From: Synergistota bacterium
GTDB taxonomy: Bacteria > Synergistota > GBS-1
Direction of reading: 5' to 3'
Length of the DNA stretch: 64,000 nt
Assembly: GCA_025060595.1 (NCBI GenBank)
Contig: JANXBX010000009.1
Location: forward strand, 1 to 64,000
The first letter of the stretch is position 1; each line of letters opens with the position of its first letter. Shown piece after piece: positions 35,453 to 44,344 of this stretch. The position numbers and the translations under genes were made by a program. The notes under the pieces were generated by a model, which saw only the letters and a list, made by a program, of their open reading frames with translations, made no database searches and was not told the DNA's origin.

Positions 35453-36462
35453 AAAATTCTCCCTCCCTTAACAACTTCATAAAGTTTTCCTTCAAATGGA
35501 GGTTTTATAATTCCTTTTTCAGTTATTATAGCGCTTATGAGATTTGCTGGTGTGATATCAAAAGCAGGATTATAAGCTTTGATCTCAACAGGAGCAATTT
35601 TAACGCCATTTATTTCTTTAACTTCCCTTGGATCTCTTTCTTCTATAGGAATATACTTTCCACAACAAACCTTCATATCTATTGTGGAAGTAGGAGCAGC
35701 AACGTAAAAAGGAATACCATGAAATTTTGCTAAAACTGCTAAGGAATATGTACCTATTTTATTAGCTACATCCCCATTAGAAGCTATTCTATCAGCTCCA
35801 ACTATGATTAAGTCTATCTCTTCTCTAGACATAAGGTATCCAGCCATATTGTCAGTTATAAGAGTCACATCTATACCATCCATCATTAGTTCCCAAGTAG
35901 TCAGTCTAGCTCCTTGAAGAACTGGTCTTGTTTCGCTAACAAAGACTTTAACCTTTTTCCCTTGACGATAGGCCATTCTTATAACTCCAAGCGCTGTTCC
36001 TAATCCCCCTGTAGCAAGAGCACCGGCATTACAATGTGTTAAAATTCTCGCACTGTCTGGTACAAGCGTAGCTCCATGATTTCCCATAATTTCATTAGCT
36101 TTTACATCTTCGTCGTGAATGGCTTTTGCTTCTTCAAGAATTTCCTCCCAGGAAGAAGCTTGTAACGCTTTTCTCTTAATTCTTTCAAGAGCCCAGAAAA
36201 GATTGACAGCAGTTGGTCGAGTTTCAGAAAGAACTCTCACTATGTTATCCAAATCTTTGAGGGAATGCTTTTTCAACCCTAAAGCAACACCATAAGCTGC
36301 AGCTATACCTATTGCAGGAGCTCCTCTTACTACCATCTCTTTTATAGCTTTAGCAACATCTTCATAATCCTCACACTTTATATATTCTATTACATGAGGA
36401 AGCAACTTTTGATTAAGTATATATAAGGAATTATTCTCCCACTTTAAAGCAGGTGGAACCAA
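35449..36462 (-). CDS. mtnA: S-methyl-5-thioribose-1-phosphate isomerase
   Basis: A 337-residue MtnA (eIF2B-alpha-like fold) with MVVRGAPAIGIAAAYGVALG, THCNAGALATGGLGTALGVI and the catalytic Asp in VGADRIASNGDVANKIGTY. It converts the product of MTA phosphorylase (12923-13717) to the ribulose form in methionine salvage or the MTA-isoprenoid shunt. No other mtn genes are present here. The TTG start lies 8-9 bases after AAGGAGGTG. Confidence 0.93.
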   Translation of the reverse strand: MVPPALKWENNSLYILNQKLLPHVIEYIKCEDYEDVAKAIKEMVVRGAPAIGIAAAYGVALGLKKHSLKDLDNIVRVLSETRPTAVNLFWALERIKRKALQASSWEEILEEAKAIHDEDVKANEIMGNHGATLVPDSARILTHCNAGALATGGLGTALGVIRMAYRQGKKVKVFVSETRPVLQGARLTTWELMMDGIDVTLITDNMAGYLMSREEIDLIIVGADRIASNGDVANKIGTYSLAVLAKFHGIPFYVAAPTSTIDMKVCCGKYIPIEERDPREVKEINGVKIAPVEIKAYNPAFDITPANLISAIITEKGIIKPPFEGKLYEVVKGGRIF

Positions 36463-36467
36463 AGTTT

Positions 36468-37418
36468 TTACACCTCCTTTAGTGCGTCAACCACATGAAA
36501 TGTTAAAAGCCTCCTATTACCAGAAAGAAGCCAATCCACATTAATTTCGCAAGAAATTTCCTTTTTAAATTTACCTTGTTCTAAATCTCTTTTTGAGCTA
36601 TCAACAAGATAAATAGACGGATTAGCCTTTACCCTTAAAATATATTTACCTTCTAAGAAGATAACTTCATCTATTTCCTTTATAGACAATAATTCTTTCC
36701 TTAAAGCTTCCTTAGCTTCCTTCGGCAAAGAAGGACTTACATTAACAAGTGCTATGTTTTTACTTAAAGGTCCTATTATTTTAACATTAGCAAAATCAAA
36801 TTGGATATTCCTATCTCTTAAAAAGCTTAGAAGGAGATCATTGGTTAAGCAAACTGCTACTCCGTGGTAATTTGGAACAACAAGAGGCTTCCATAAGTGT
36901 TTCACTTTACACCCTTCTCTTAAAACTCCTTCTCCTATTCTATAATACCTTACACCAAGCTCTTCTGCAAAGCCTTTTATTTCAGATTTGCTTAAGTTCA
37001 AAAGCGGTGCGTATATATCCTTAAAGCGTTTAACTCCTATTCTACTCCAGCTATCTGTCAGATTCGCTCCAGTAACTATTATACTGCCAGGAAACCTTTC
37101 TCTTATTATAGCGAGCTTTGTCCTAACACACCGATTGCAAGCTTGTCCTCTTTTATGAACACTTTCGAAGATCTCTTTAGCATTTATAAAAAAATGTTTA
37201 ACTCCTGTATCATCTGCCACCATTTTTGCAGATACTTTTGAAATATCATAAGTATAGATGCCGTAATCTAAAGTAACAGCCTTTATCTTATCTTTAGGAA
37301 GAGCTTTTGAAACTAAATGGAGAGCTAATGAACTGTCCATCCCTCCAGAAAGAGCAACAACAACTTCACATCCATTTAAGGTTTCCTTTACCTCATGAAT
37401 TAACCTCTCTACGCTCAA
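36468..37418 (-). CDS. PP-loop ATPase, possible tRNA- or cofactor-thiolation enzyme (LarE/ThiI-like)
   Basis: A 316-residue adenine nucleotide alpha-hydrolase. The N-terminal PP-loop is VVALSGGMDSSLALHLV (about residues 19-35). Next come a CNRC pair (about 94-97) and VTGANLTDSWSR; GEGVLREGCKVKHLWKP adds another cysteine. About 110 C-terminal residues have no obvious match. The layout suggests adenylation of a substrate followed by sulfur transfer, but the target is unknown. It overlaps the TtcA-like gene by 26 bases. The TTG start at 37418 lacks a strong ribosome binding site, so an internal start is possible. Confidence 0.72.
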   Translation of the reverse strand: MSVERLIHEVKETLNGCEVVVALSGGMDSSLALHLVSKALPKDKIKAVTLDYGIYTYDISKVSAKMVADDTGVKHFFINAKEIFESVHKRGQACNRCVRTKLAIIRERFPGSIIVTGANLTDSWSRIGVKRFKDIYAPLLNLSKSEIKGFAEELGVRYYRIGEGVLREGCKVKHLWKPLVVPNYHGVAVCLTNDLLLSFLRDRNIQFDFANVKIIGPLSKNIALVNVSPSLPKEAKEALRKELLSIKEIDEVIFLEGKYILRVKANPSIYLVDSSKRDLEQGKFKKEISCEINVDWLLSGNRRLLTFHVVDALKEV

Positions 37419-38160
37419 GCGGCTCTAACAATCCTCCCTTCCTCAAAGCATTGAGTATACAACTCTTAACATTAGGATTTAGTTTTTCAAGCTCTTCGAG
37501 AACCTTTTTCATTTTAACTCTATAGTTTAAGTTAGCATAAGGACACCCACTTTCAACTAAGGGGAGTTTCATTTCTTTGTGGTACAAAGCTATTACATCC
37601 TCTCTTATATAAGAAAGAGGCCTTATTATAATGAACTTTCCGCATTCAGATCTGACCCACGGTCTACTGGTTTCAAGAGAACCTGCAAAAAATAAGCTTA
37701 ACATAAAAGCTGTAACAAGGTCATCAAGATGGTGCCCCAAAGCTATCTTATTACAACCTGCTTTTTCAGCAAGTTCATATAGGATCTTCCTGCGCATAGA
37801 ACTACACAAAGAGCAAGGATCTTTTTCCTTTTTAATTTCAAGAATTTTTGCTATCTCCGTTTCTACATAGAAAAAAGGTATCTCCCTTTCTTTACAAAAT
37901 TTTTCTATTAGTTCTGGATTAAACCCCTCCCAACCTATGTTCACTGTAAGACAACAAAGTTCAAATTTTATCGGAGCAAATTTAAGAAGTTTCCAAAGAA
38001 GATCTAAAAGAACAAAGCTATCTTTTCCGCCAGAAACAGCAACTCCCACTCTTTCACCATCAAGAATCATTTTATAATCATCCATAGCTTGTCCTAACGG
38101 TCTCCAAAGATCATACCTATATCTTAGTCTACCTAAGCATTCTTTTTTATATCTGTTCAT
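37393..38160 (-). CDS. TtcA/TtuA-family tRNA thiolation PP-loop ATPase
   Basis: A 255-residue protein with [19 protein letters not shown] (PP-loop), [17 protein letters not shown] (cluster-binding CxxC), [19 protein letters not shown] and a further Cys in [10 protein letters not shown]. The layout matches TtcA, which makes 2-thiocytidine-32 in tRNA, and related Fe-S thiolases. The ATG overlaps the nusB stop (ATGA). It is paired with a second PP-loop ATPase downstream. Confidence 0.87.
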   Translation of the reverse strand: MNRYKKECLGRLRYRYDLWRPLGQAMDDYKMILDGERVGVAVSGGKDSFVLLDLLWKLLKFAPIKFELCCLTVNIGWEGFNPELIEKFCKEREIPFFYVETEIAKILEIKKEKDPCSLCSSMRRKILYELAEKAGCNKIALGHHLDDLVTAFMLSLFFAGSLETSRPWVRSECGKFIIIRPLSYIREDVIALYHKEMKLPLVESGCPYANLNYRVKMKKVLEELEKLNPNVKSCILNALRKGGLLEPLERREVNS

Positions 38161-38567
38161 TCTAAACCCTCTTCACGAACTATTTTAGCCAAAACTCCAT
38201 TTATAAACTTACCTGATTCTTCGGTTCCATATTTTTTAGCAAGCTCTACAGCTTCATTTATAGCAACAGAAAGTGGAACATCCTCCCTTCGTCTAAGAAT
38301 TTCATAAATGGCTATCCTCAATATGTTTCTATCAACGGAAGCCATCCTATCTATTTTCCATCCAACAGTATGCTTTTCTATAAGCTGATCTATCTCCGCT
38401 TTCAAATCAAGGACTCCTTTAACTATCTCTTCTGTAAAAGTTTTTACCTCTGGAAGCTCCAAATCTAAAGGAAGTCCTTTTAGCGCCTTATCATAGGTTA
38501 AATTAGACCTAAAGTCGAACTGAAAGAGTATTTGTAGGGCCAATTCTCTCCCTCTTCTTCTTTTCAA
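38157..38567 (-). CDS. nusB: Transcription antitermination factor NusB
   Basis: A 136-residue all-helical NusB with [16 protein letters not shown] at the N-terminus, [19 protein letters not shown] and [20 protein letters not shown] near the C-terminus. It joins NusE in rRNA antitermination complexes. A TTG start at 38567 fits the family N-terminus; the GGGGAGG site is rather distant (about 14 bases). It lies downstream of an Asp23-like gene, as in Clostridia and Bacilli. Confidence 0.92.
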   Translation of the reverse strand: MKRRRGRELALQILFQFDFRSNLTYDKALKGLPLDLELPEVKTFTEEIVKGVLDLKAEIDQLIEKHTVGWKIDRMASVDRNILRIAIYEILRRREDVPLSVAINEAVELAKKYGTEESGKFINGVLAKIVREEGLE

Positions 38568-38576
38568 TGTTCTTTT

Positions 38577-38975
38577 TTATACCTCCCCTTCTCTTTCCTC
38601 CTCTTTCTTACCAAGGTGAATACCCTGAACAGTAACATTCACTTCCCTAACCTTATAACCTGTCATTTCCTCAATGGTATTTTTGATTTTTTCCTGAACT
38701 TCTAAAACTAGATTAGGTATTCTCATACCATATTCAACAGTTAATGATAAATCAACACTCACCTCTCCTTCTTCCACTTCCACTTTAACGCCACGTGGCG
38801 CTGGTCTTTTGCCAAACTTCTCAGCAAGCTCTTCTATAAAGCTACCACCCGTAGCCGGTTTTATCCCTCTTACTTCTGCTAATGCCATAGCAACGATAGT
38901 AGCTATAACATCCTCATTTATCTTAATCTCTCCTCTGATCTCATGGGGTTTGTTTTCCATTTCCACTTTCTTCAC
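38577..38975 (-). CDS. Asp23/Gls24 family envelope-stress protein
   Basis: A 132-residue Asp23 domain protein with GEIKINEDVIATIVAMAL, EVRGIKPATG and VKVEVEEGEVSVDLSLTVEY, followed by the charged end REVNVTVQGIHL. Family members are small, abundant cytoplasmic or membrane-linked proteins of unclear function, induced by alkaline or cell-wall stress. The gene next to nusB is the usual place of the yqhY homologue. The start is uncertain (GTG 38975 or ATG 38960). Confidence 0.87.
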   Translation of the reverse strand: MKKVEMENKPHEIRGEIKINEDVIATIVAMALAEVRGIKPATGGSFIEELAEKFGKRPAPRGVKVEVEEGEVSVDLSLTVEYGMRIPNLVLEVQEKIKNTIEEMTGYKVREVNVTVQGIHLGKKEEEREGEV

Positions 38976-39333
38976 CCTCTCTAAAAATTACCACCTTACC
39001 GCAAACAGGACATCTTACTTCTTCTTCGGAGTAAAGCTCCTCTGCAGGAACAAAAAACATCTCTCCACAATTAGAACACTCTAACTCCTCAAATTCCTCC
39101 TCTAAAGTTTCTTCTTTTCCTAAAACTTCCCTCTCTAAATTTGCTAAATCATCATCAATAGATTCCACATACTCCTCAAGATCAAGTTGGTTTTTCTCAA
39201 GTTCCTCAACTGTGAAAGCCATCTCATCCAAGGCATCTACTATCAATTCTATAACTTCTGCAAAATTTTTCTCATTTACTCCTCCTCCTTTAATAAAACC
39301 CTTAATATAAGCTACCTTTTCTTTTAAAGACAT
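38941..39333 (-). CDS. CD1247-like zinc-ribbon protein
   Basis: A 130-residue acidic protein. The N-terminal helical part (SLKEKVAYIKGFIKGGGVNE, then NFAEVIELIVDALDEMA) matches the CD1247 N-terminal domain found in Clostridia. A Glu/Asp-rich coiled segment (residues about 44-80) follows, and then a zinc ribbon with CSNCGEMFFVPAEEL and CPVCGKVV. The function is unknown. It overlaps the Asp23-like gene by 35 bases and the M24 peptidase end by 10 bases, and is well placed behind GGAGGGAG. Confidence 0.75.
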   Translation of the reverse strand: MSLKEKVAYIKGFIKGGGVNEKNFAEVIELIVDALDEMAFTVEELEKNQLDLEEYVESIDDDLANLEREVLGKEETLEEEFEELECSNCGEMFFVPAEELYSEEEVRCPVCGKVVIFREGEESGNGKQTP

Positions 39334-40385
39334 AAAACTCCCTCCTTTGATATTGGCGTTAAAATTTCTACTGCTCCTTTTCTAATCACTATAGTATCTT
39401 CTATACGGATCCCAAACTCACCTCTCAAGTATACACCAGGTTCTATAGTTATTACCATTCCTTCCTCTAAAACTTCTTCACTATTTAATGAAAGTTTCGG
39501 CATTTCATGAATCTCAAGCCCAACCCCATGCCCCAAAGAATGTTTGAAAAACTCCTTCCAGCTTCCAAGTAGTTTCAGAGAAAGCTCATATAATTTCTTA
39601 GCCTCCATGCCAACTTTAATACTTCTAAGAACCTCTTCCTGAACTTCTTTAACAAGTTTATAGATTTCCATAAGTTTAGTAGGGACTTTTCCTAACAAAA
39701 GCGTCCTTGTTACATCTACATTATAGCCATCGTATGTAACACCGTAGTCGCAAATAATACAATCTCCCACATTTAAGGTTTTTAGTGAAGGACGAGAATG
39801 AGGCTTAGCGGCATTTTCATTAGCAGCTATGATAAATGGAAAAGCTCTATCTTCACCACCTATACTTTTAAGGAAAGCTTCTAGTTGAATCTCTATCTCT
39901 CTTTCTGAAATACCTGGTTTTAACTTCTCCAATAGCCATTCATATCCTCTTGAAACTATTTCTCCAGCCTTGCGAATTTTTTCTATCTCCTCATCACTTT
40001 TAATTTTTCTTAATTCTTCTATTCCGCTTGGAATAGGACAAACCCCGAAACTTGAACTAATTTTTTCAAAGAATTCATAACTAACAAATCTTGACTCGAT
40101 TGCAACTTTTTTGACAGCCCTTTTCTTAAGCCTATCTATAACGAAATCTAAAAGGGAAAAGCTGTTAGGGACTTCATAAACTTTACAATCTCTTATAGAT
40201 TCTTTTTCTGCATCTTCTAAACATCTAAAGTCTGTAAAAAGTTCTATAGAATCCTCCATCAATAGTACTAAAGCTGCTTCTCCTCTATAACCAGTTAGAT
40301 ACCTTATATTTACCGGTTTAGATATAATATATGCCTCGCAACCTTTTAAGGCAGCTATATTAAAAGCCTTTTGCCATCTCTTCAC
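39324..40385 (-). CDS. M24 family Xaa-Pro aminopeptidase
   Basis: A 353-residue creatinase-fold peptidase. The metal ligands are visible: the Asp pair in CDYGVTYDGYNVDVTRTLLL, His in HSLGHGVGLEIHEMPKLS, and the two Glu in EEGMVITIEPGVYL and RIEDTI. It removes N-terminal residues before proline. The GTG start overlaps the pilC stop (GTGA), with GGGGGA 8 bases upstream. Its place between pilus and nusB blocks suggests operon hitch-hiking rather than a shared role. Confidence 0.92.
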   Translation of the reverse strand: MKRWQKAFNIAALKGCEAYIISKPVNIRYLTGYRGEAALVLLMEDSIELFTDFRCLEDAEKESIRDCKVYEVPNSFSLLDFVIDRLKKRAVKKVAIESRFVSYEFFEKISSSFGVCPIPSGIEELRKIKSDEEIEKIRKAGEIVSRGYEWLLEKLKPGISEREIEIQLEAFLKSIGGEDRAFPFIIAANENAAKPHSRPSLKTLNVGDCIICDYGVTYDGYNVDVTRTLLLGKVPTKLMEIYKLVKEVQEEVLRSIKVGMEAKKLYELSLKLLGSWKEFFKHSLGHGVGLEIHEMPKLSLNSEEVLEEGMVITIEPGVYLRGEFGIRIEDTIVIRKGAVEILTPISKEGVLCL

Positions 40386-41602
40386 CTTGAGAGTCCCCCA
40401 ATAAGCTGAAATAATGGCATAAATACAGAAATAGCTATAAAACCAACAACTAAACCAATAAAAACTACGAGAACCGGTTCTATCAAAGAGGATATTCCCT
40501 TTATATCGTTGTCTATTTCCTCATCATAGAAGTCAGCTACTTTATGGAGCATTTCGTCGAGGTTACCTGTTTCCTCCCCCACTGCCATCATATGAGTTAG
40601 CATTGGAGGGAAAATACCAGTTACTAATATAGATTCGGCCAAGCTCTGTCCCTCTTGGACTCTATCTTTAGCTGAAGCCACAGCTTTACTTATAACTTTA
40701 TTTCCAACAACCTTAGAAACCATTTCAATAGAATCAAGCACTGGAACCGCTGCTGCACTTAAAACAGCTAGGGTTCTTGAAAACCTAACCATTGCAACTT
40801 TGTAAGTTAATTTACCAATTATGGGTAACTTAAGTTTAATATTATCAATAAAAAAAGAGGTTTTTTCATGTCTCTTAAGAAGTTTTACCAATATCCACAA
40901 AAAAAGCGGAATAAGTAAAAGCTTATAGTAATTGAACTCTAACCAATGAGTAAAAGACATAAGAATTCTAGTAGGAGCAGGAAGTGGAACACCAATGCTT
41001 TCGAGTATAGATACAAACCTAGGTACTATAAAAGTTACAAGCATAAAGATTATGATTATAGCTAATGACAGAACAAAAACAGGATATCGCATTGCAGTTT
41101 TAATACGCATGGTTAAAGCACTTTCTCTTTCCAAGTGAGAAGCTAATCTTTCTAAAACTTCATCTAGCACACCACCCGCTTCTCCAGCTTTAATTAAATT
41201 AACATAAAGTTCATCAAAAAGCTCTTCGTGTTTAGACATCGCTTCAGCAAGAAAGCTGCCTTCTTCCACATCTCTTTTTATGAACCGCAAAGCCATTCTT
41301 AGATTTCGATTAGCTGTTTGTTGAGATAATATATCCAACGCTGCTACCACGGTCATGCCAGCTTTTATCATCGTTGAAAGTTGTCTACTTAAGATAGCAA
41401 TGTCTCTTATAGATACACGCCTTGAAACAAAAGTCTTTCTCTTCGTAACATCAGAAGAAGCCCTCTTTTCTTCTTTTATATATATTGGAAATAAACCTTC
41501 TTCCCTTAACTTATAATAAAGAGTTTTTTCATCTTCTGTTTCTCTTCTTCCCTCAACTATTTCTCCTTTAAAACTTTTAGCTCTATAAAAATAAAGAGGC
41601 AC
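40382..41602 (-). CDS. pilC: Type IV pilus inner-membrane platform protein PilC
   Basis: A 406-residue GspF-family protein with two repeated cytoplasmic helical domains and three membrane segments (about 170-200, 220-240 and 370-400). Typical stretches are ILSRQLSTMIKAGMTVVAAL and MRYPVFVLSLAIIIIFMLVT. It forms the rotor-like platform on which PilB and PilT act. It is the last gene of the pilus block; the GTG start lies 12 bases after the pilT stop. Confidence 0.93.
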   Translation of the reverse strand: MPLYFYRAKSFKGEIVEGRRETEDEKTLYYKLREEGLFPIYIKEEKRASSDVTKRKTFVSRRVSIRDIAILSRQLSTMIKAGMTVVAALDILSQQTANRNLRMALRFIKRDVEEGSFLAEAMSKHEELFDELYVNLIKAGEAGGVLDEVLERLASHLERESALTMRIKTAMRYPVFVLSLAIIIIFMLVTFIVPRFVSILESIGVPLPAPTRILMSFTHWLEFNYYKLLLIPLFLWILVKLLKRHEKTSFFIDNIKLKLPIIGKLTYKVAMVRFSRTLAVLSAAAVPVLDSIEMVSKVVGNKVISKAVASAKDRVQEGQSLAESILVTGIFPPMLTHMMAVGEETGNLDEMLHKVADFYDEEIDNDIKGISSLIEPVLVVFIGLVVGFIAISVFMPLFQLIGGLSR

Positions 41603-41614
41603 TTTTAATCACCT

Positions 41615-42673
41615 TTATATGCTTATTAATTTTTCAAGGATATCTGGATTATGAGCAAATTCCATAGCTATCTCTTTTTCTATTAAACCGCTTTTATAGA
41701 GCTTTGCTATAGCTTGATCCATAGTTTGCATTCCAAACTTAGCTCCTGTTTGAATAACAGAATATATCTGAGCAATTTTCCCTTCTCTTATTAGATTTCT
41801 TACAGCTGGAGTTGCTATCATAACTTCGGCAGCTACTATCCGACCTCCTCCTTTTTTAGGAAGAAGTTGTTGTGAGATGATTCCTTGAATGACATTAGCA
41901 AGTTGCACTCTTACCTGATTCTGCTGATGAGCCGGAAAAACATCTATTATCCTATCTATAGTTTGAGGAGTATCAGGAGTATGAAGAGTAGTCATAACAA
42001 GATGACCCGTTTCCGCAGCTGTTATAGCTATGGAAATCGTCTCAAGATCTCTCATTTCGCCAATTAGTATAACATCAGGATCTTGTCTCAAAGCATGTCT
42101 AAGAGCAGAAGCAAAACTTTGACTATCTACTCCTACCTCTCTTTGAACTATAAGGCTTTTTTTGTGCTTATGAACATATTCTATAGGGTCTTCTATGGTT
42201 ATTATTTTACGAGAAGTATTCTCGTTTATATAATCTATCATAGCAGCTAAAGTGGTGTTTTTCCCACTACCAGTAGGACCGGTCACGAGTACTAATCCCC
42301 TAAGCTTCATAGCTAAATCTTTAAGTATTAGAGGAAGCTTTAACTCTTCTATGGTTCTTATTCTATTAGGAATCAACCTTATAGATGCGCCTGGTGCTCC
42401 TCTATGGTAAAATAAGTTTACACGGTAACGAGCCTTATCCTTTATTTCATAAGCAAAATCAAGTTCTTTGTTTTCTTCAAATAGTTTCCTTTTAAAAGGA
42501 TCTAATATTTCAGTTATAAGTCTTTCGATTTCCTCTGAGGAAAGCTTATTCCATTCCCTAACCGGCTGAAGTCTACCATGTATTCTATAAACAGGCTCTA
42601 TACCTAAAGCTAGATGCAGATCAGAAGCATCAAGTTCTATCATCTTCAACATGAGATCTACAAGACTACTCAT
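41615..42673 (-). CDS. pilT: Type IV pilus retraction ATPase PilT with altered Walker A
   Basis: A 352-residue PilT. It keeps the Asp box (IITIEDPIEYVH), Walker B (QDPDVILIGEMRDLET), His box (GHLVMTTLHTPDT) and the PilT-specific VRNLIREGKIAQI. Walker A reads GPTGSGKNTTLAAM: the Ser/Thr that binds magnesium after the Lys is Asn139 (codon AAC at 42257-42259). The gene is otherwise intact. It may be slow or inactive as an ATPase, which would affect retraction. The ATG overlaps the pilB stop by one base (TGATG). Confidence 0.92.
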   Translation of the reverse strand: MSSLVDLMLKMIELDASDLHLALGIEPVYRIHGRLQPVREWNKLSSEEIERLITEILDPFKRKLFEENKELDFAYEIKDKARYRVNLFYHRGAPGASIRLIPNRIRTIEELKLPLILKDLAMKLRGLVLVTGPTGSGKNTTLAAMIDYINENTSRKIITIEDPIEYVHKHKKSLIVQREVGVDSQSFASALRHALRQDPDVILIGEMRDLETISIAITAAETGHLVMTTLHTPDTPQTIDRIIDVFPAHQQNQVRVQLANVIQGIISQQLLPKKGGGRIVAAEVMIATPAVRNLIREGKIAQIYSVIQTGAKFGMQTMDQAIAKLYKSGLIEKEIAMEFAHNPDILEKLISI

Positions 42674-44334
42674 CAGGACGTCACCCTCAAAACTTCCTCA
42701 GGAGTAGTGATACCAGCCTTTACCTTTCTTATACCATCTTCTCTAATAGTTATCATTCCCTCCTTAATAGCCTGAATCCTTATCTTAGAAGCAGGAGCTC
42801 TTTCTATAGTCAAACGTTGAGTTTCTTCGCTTACTAACATTATTTCAAATATTCCAGTTCTACCTTTATAACCGGTATTTCCACATTCTTCGCATCCCTT
42901 ACCTAAATAATAGGATACCAAAGATTCAAACTTCTCAGCTATTATAATATTTTTTTCTCCAACTGCATGAATCTCTTTGCAGCTAGGGCATATTTTTCTA
43001 ACAAGACGTTGAGCTATAACACCAATTAAGGAAGAAGCAACAAGGTATGGCTCAATTCCCATATCTACAAGTCTTGTAATGCTACTTGGAGCATCATTAG
43101 TATGGAGTGTAGAAAGAACAAGATGACCAGTCAATGCAGATCTTATAGCTATCTCTGCTGTTTCTTTATCCCTTATCTCTCCTATCATTATTACATCTGG
43201 GTCTTGCCTCAAAACATGCCTAAGTATATTGGAAAAAGTCAATCCTATCTTTTCATTAACTTGAACCTGATTTATACCCTCAAGCTGATACTCTACGGGT
43301 TCTTCTACAGTAATGATGTTCTTTTCCACAGTGTTCAGTTCCTTTAGCATAGAATACAATGTAGTAGTCTTACCACTCCCTGTAGGACCAGTTACAAGTA
43401 TCATTCCATAAGGTTTAGAAAGCAAACTTTTCACCTTTTCAAGCGCATCTTCCCAAAAACCCAGTTTTTCCAAACCAATTAAAACATCATCTCGATTAAG
43501 GATTCTCATTACTATCTTTTCACCAAAAATGGTGGGAAGGCTTGAAACCCTTAAATCTATATCTCTTCCATTATTTGATATGAGCACCCTACCGTCTTGA
43601 GGTAACCTTTTTTCAGCTATATTCATGCCAGCCATAACTTTTATTCTAGTAGTTATTAAAGGATGAATACCTTTATGAAGGACCATGACTTTCCGCAAAA
43701 CACCATCAATTCTAAACCTAATAACTATATTATCTTCTTGAGGTTCTATATGAATATCACTTGCTCTTTCAAGCAAAGCTTGGGATATAATTCCATTAAC
43801 TACCTGAATTATAGGAGCAAGCTCATCTTCAGTAACTGTTATATCTGTAGAGGGTTCTTCTTTAGTTTCTATTTTTTCACGTATCAAAGCATCAACTTTA
43901 CCCTTCATTCCGTAAAGCTCTTCTATAAGCTGTTTAATCTCACTCCCTGATGCTACAGCTACTTCTATATCATATCCAGTTAAAAGGGATAACTCATCTT
44001 TAGCTACTACATTCAAAGGATCAGACATAGCGACAAAGAGTTTATTGTTTTTTATCTCAATAGGGATTAAAACATGTCTTCTTGCAAAGCTTTCAGGAAC
44101 TAAACTCAAAACTTTAGGGTCTATCTTCTCTTTCCTAATGGAAACAAATGGTATATTAAGTTGCTTAGCAATAACAGAAGCAATTTCCTTTTCAGTTAAA
44201 ATACCCTGCTTCGCTAAAACAACACCAAGCCTCTCTCCTGTCTTTTTCTGCTCTTCAAGAGCTTTATCTAATTGAGAACGCGTTATAGCTCCTGCTTCTA
44301 AAAGCAACTCTCCTAGTCTTTTTCTTTCCTTCAA
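42673..44334 (-). CDS. pilB: Type IV pilus extension ATPase PilB
   Basis: A 553-residue GspE/PilB ATPase. The N-terminal MshEN domain (about 1-150) has the repeated RLGELLLEAGAITRSQLDKA pattern, which in relatives binds cyclic-di-GMP. The motor domain has GPTGSGKTTTLYSMLKEL, RQDPDVIMIGEIRDKETAE and TGHLVLSTLHTNDAP. A tetracysteine zinc site follows (CPSC and CEECGNTGYKGR). The TTG start at 44334 is supported by AGGTG 7 bases upstream. Confidence 0.95.
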   Translation of the reverse strand: MKERKRLGELLLEAGAITRSQLDKALEEQKKTGERLGVVLAKQGILTEKEIASVIAKQLNIPFVSIRKEKIDPKVLSLVPESFARRHVLIPIEIKNNKLFVAMSDPLNVVAKDELSLLTGYDIEVAVASGSEIKQLIEELYGMKGKVDALIREKIETKEEPSTDITVTEDELAPIIQVVNGIISQALLERASDIHIEPQEDNIVIRFRIDGVLRKVMVLHKGIHPLITTRIKVMAGMNIAEKRLPQDGRVLISNNGRDIDLRVSSLPTIFGEKIVMRILNRDDVLIGLEKLGFWEDALEKVKSLLSKPYGMILVTGPTGSGKTTTLYSMLKELNTVEKNIITVEEPVEYQLEGINQVQVNEKIGLTFSNILRHVLRQDPDVIMIGEIRDKETAEIAIRSALTGHLVLSTLHTNDAPSSITRLVDMGIEPYLVASSLIGVIAQRLVRKICPSCKEIHAVGEKNIIIAEKFESLVSYYLGKGCEECGNTGYKGRTGIFEIMLVSEETQRLTIERAPASKIRIQAIKEGMITIREDGIRKVKAGITTPEEVLRVTS

Positions 44335-44344
44335 GGATAAACAC

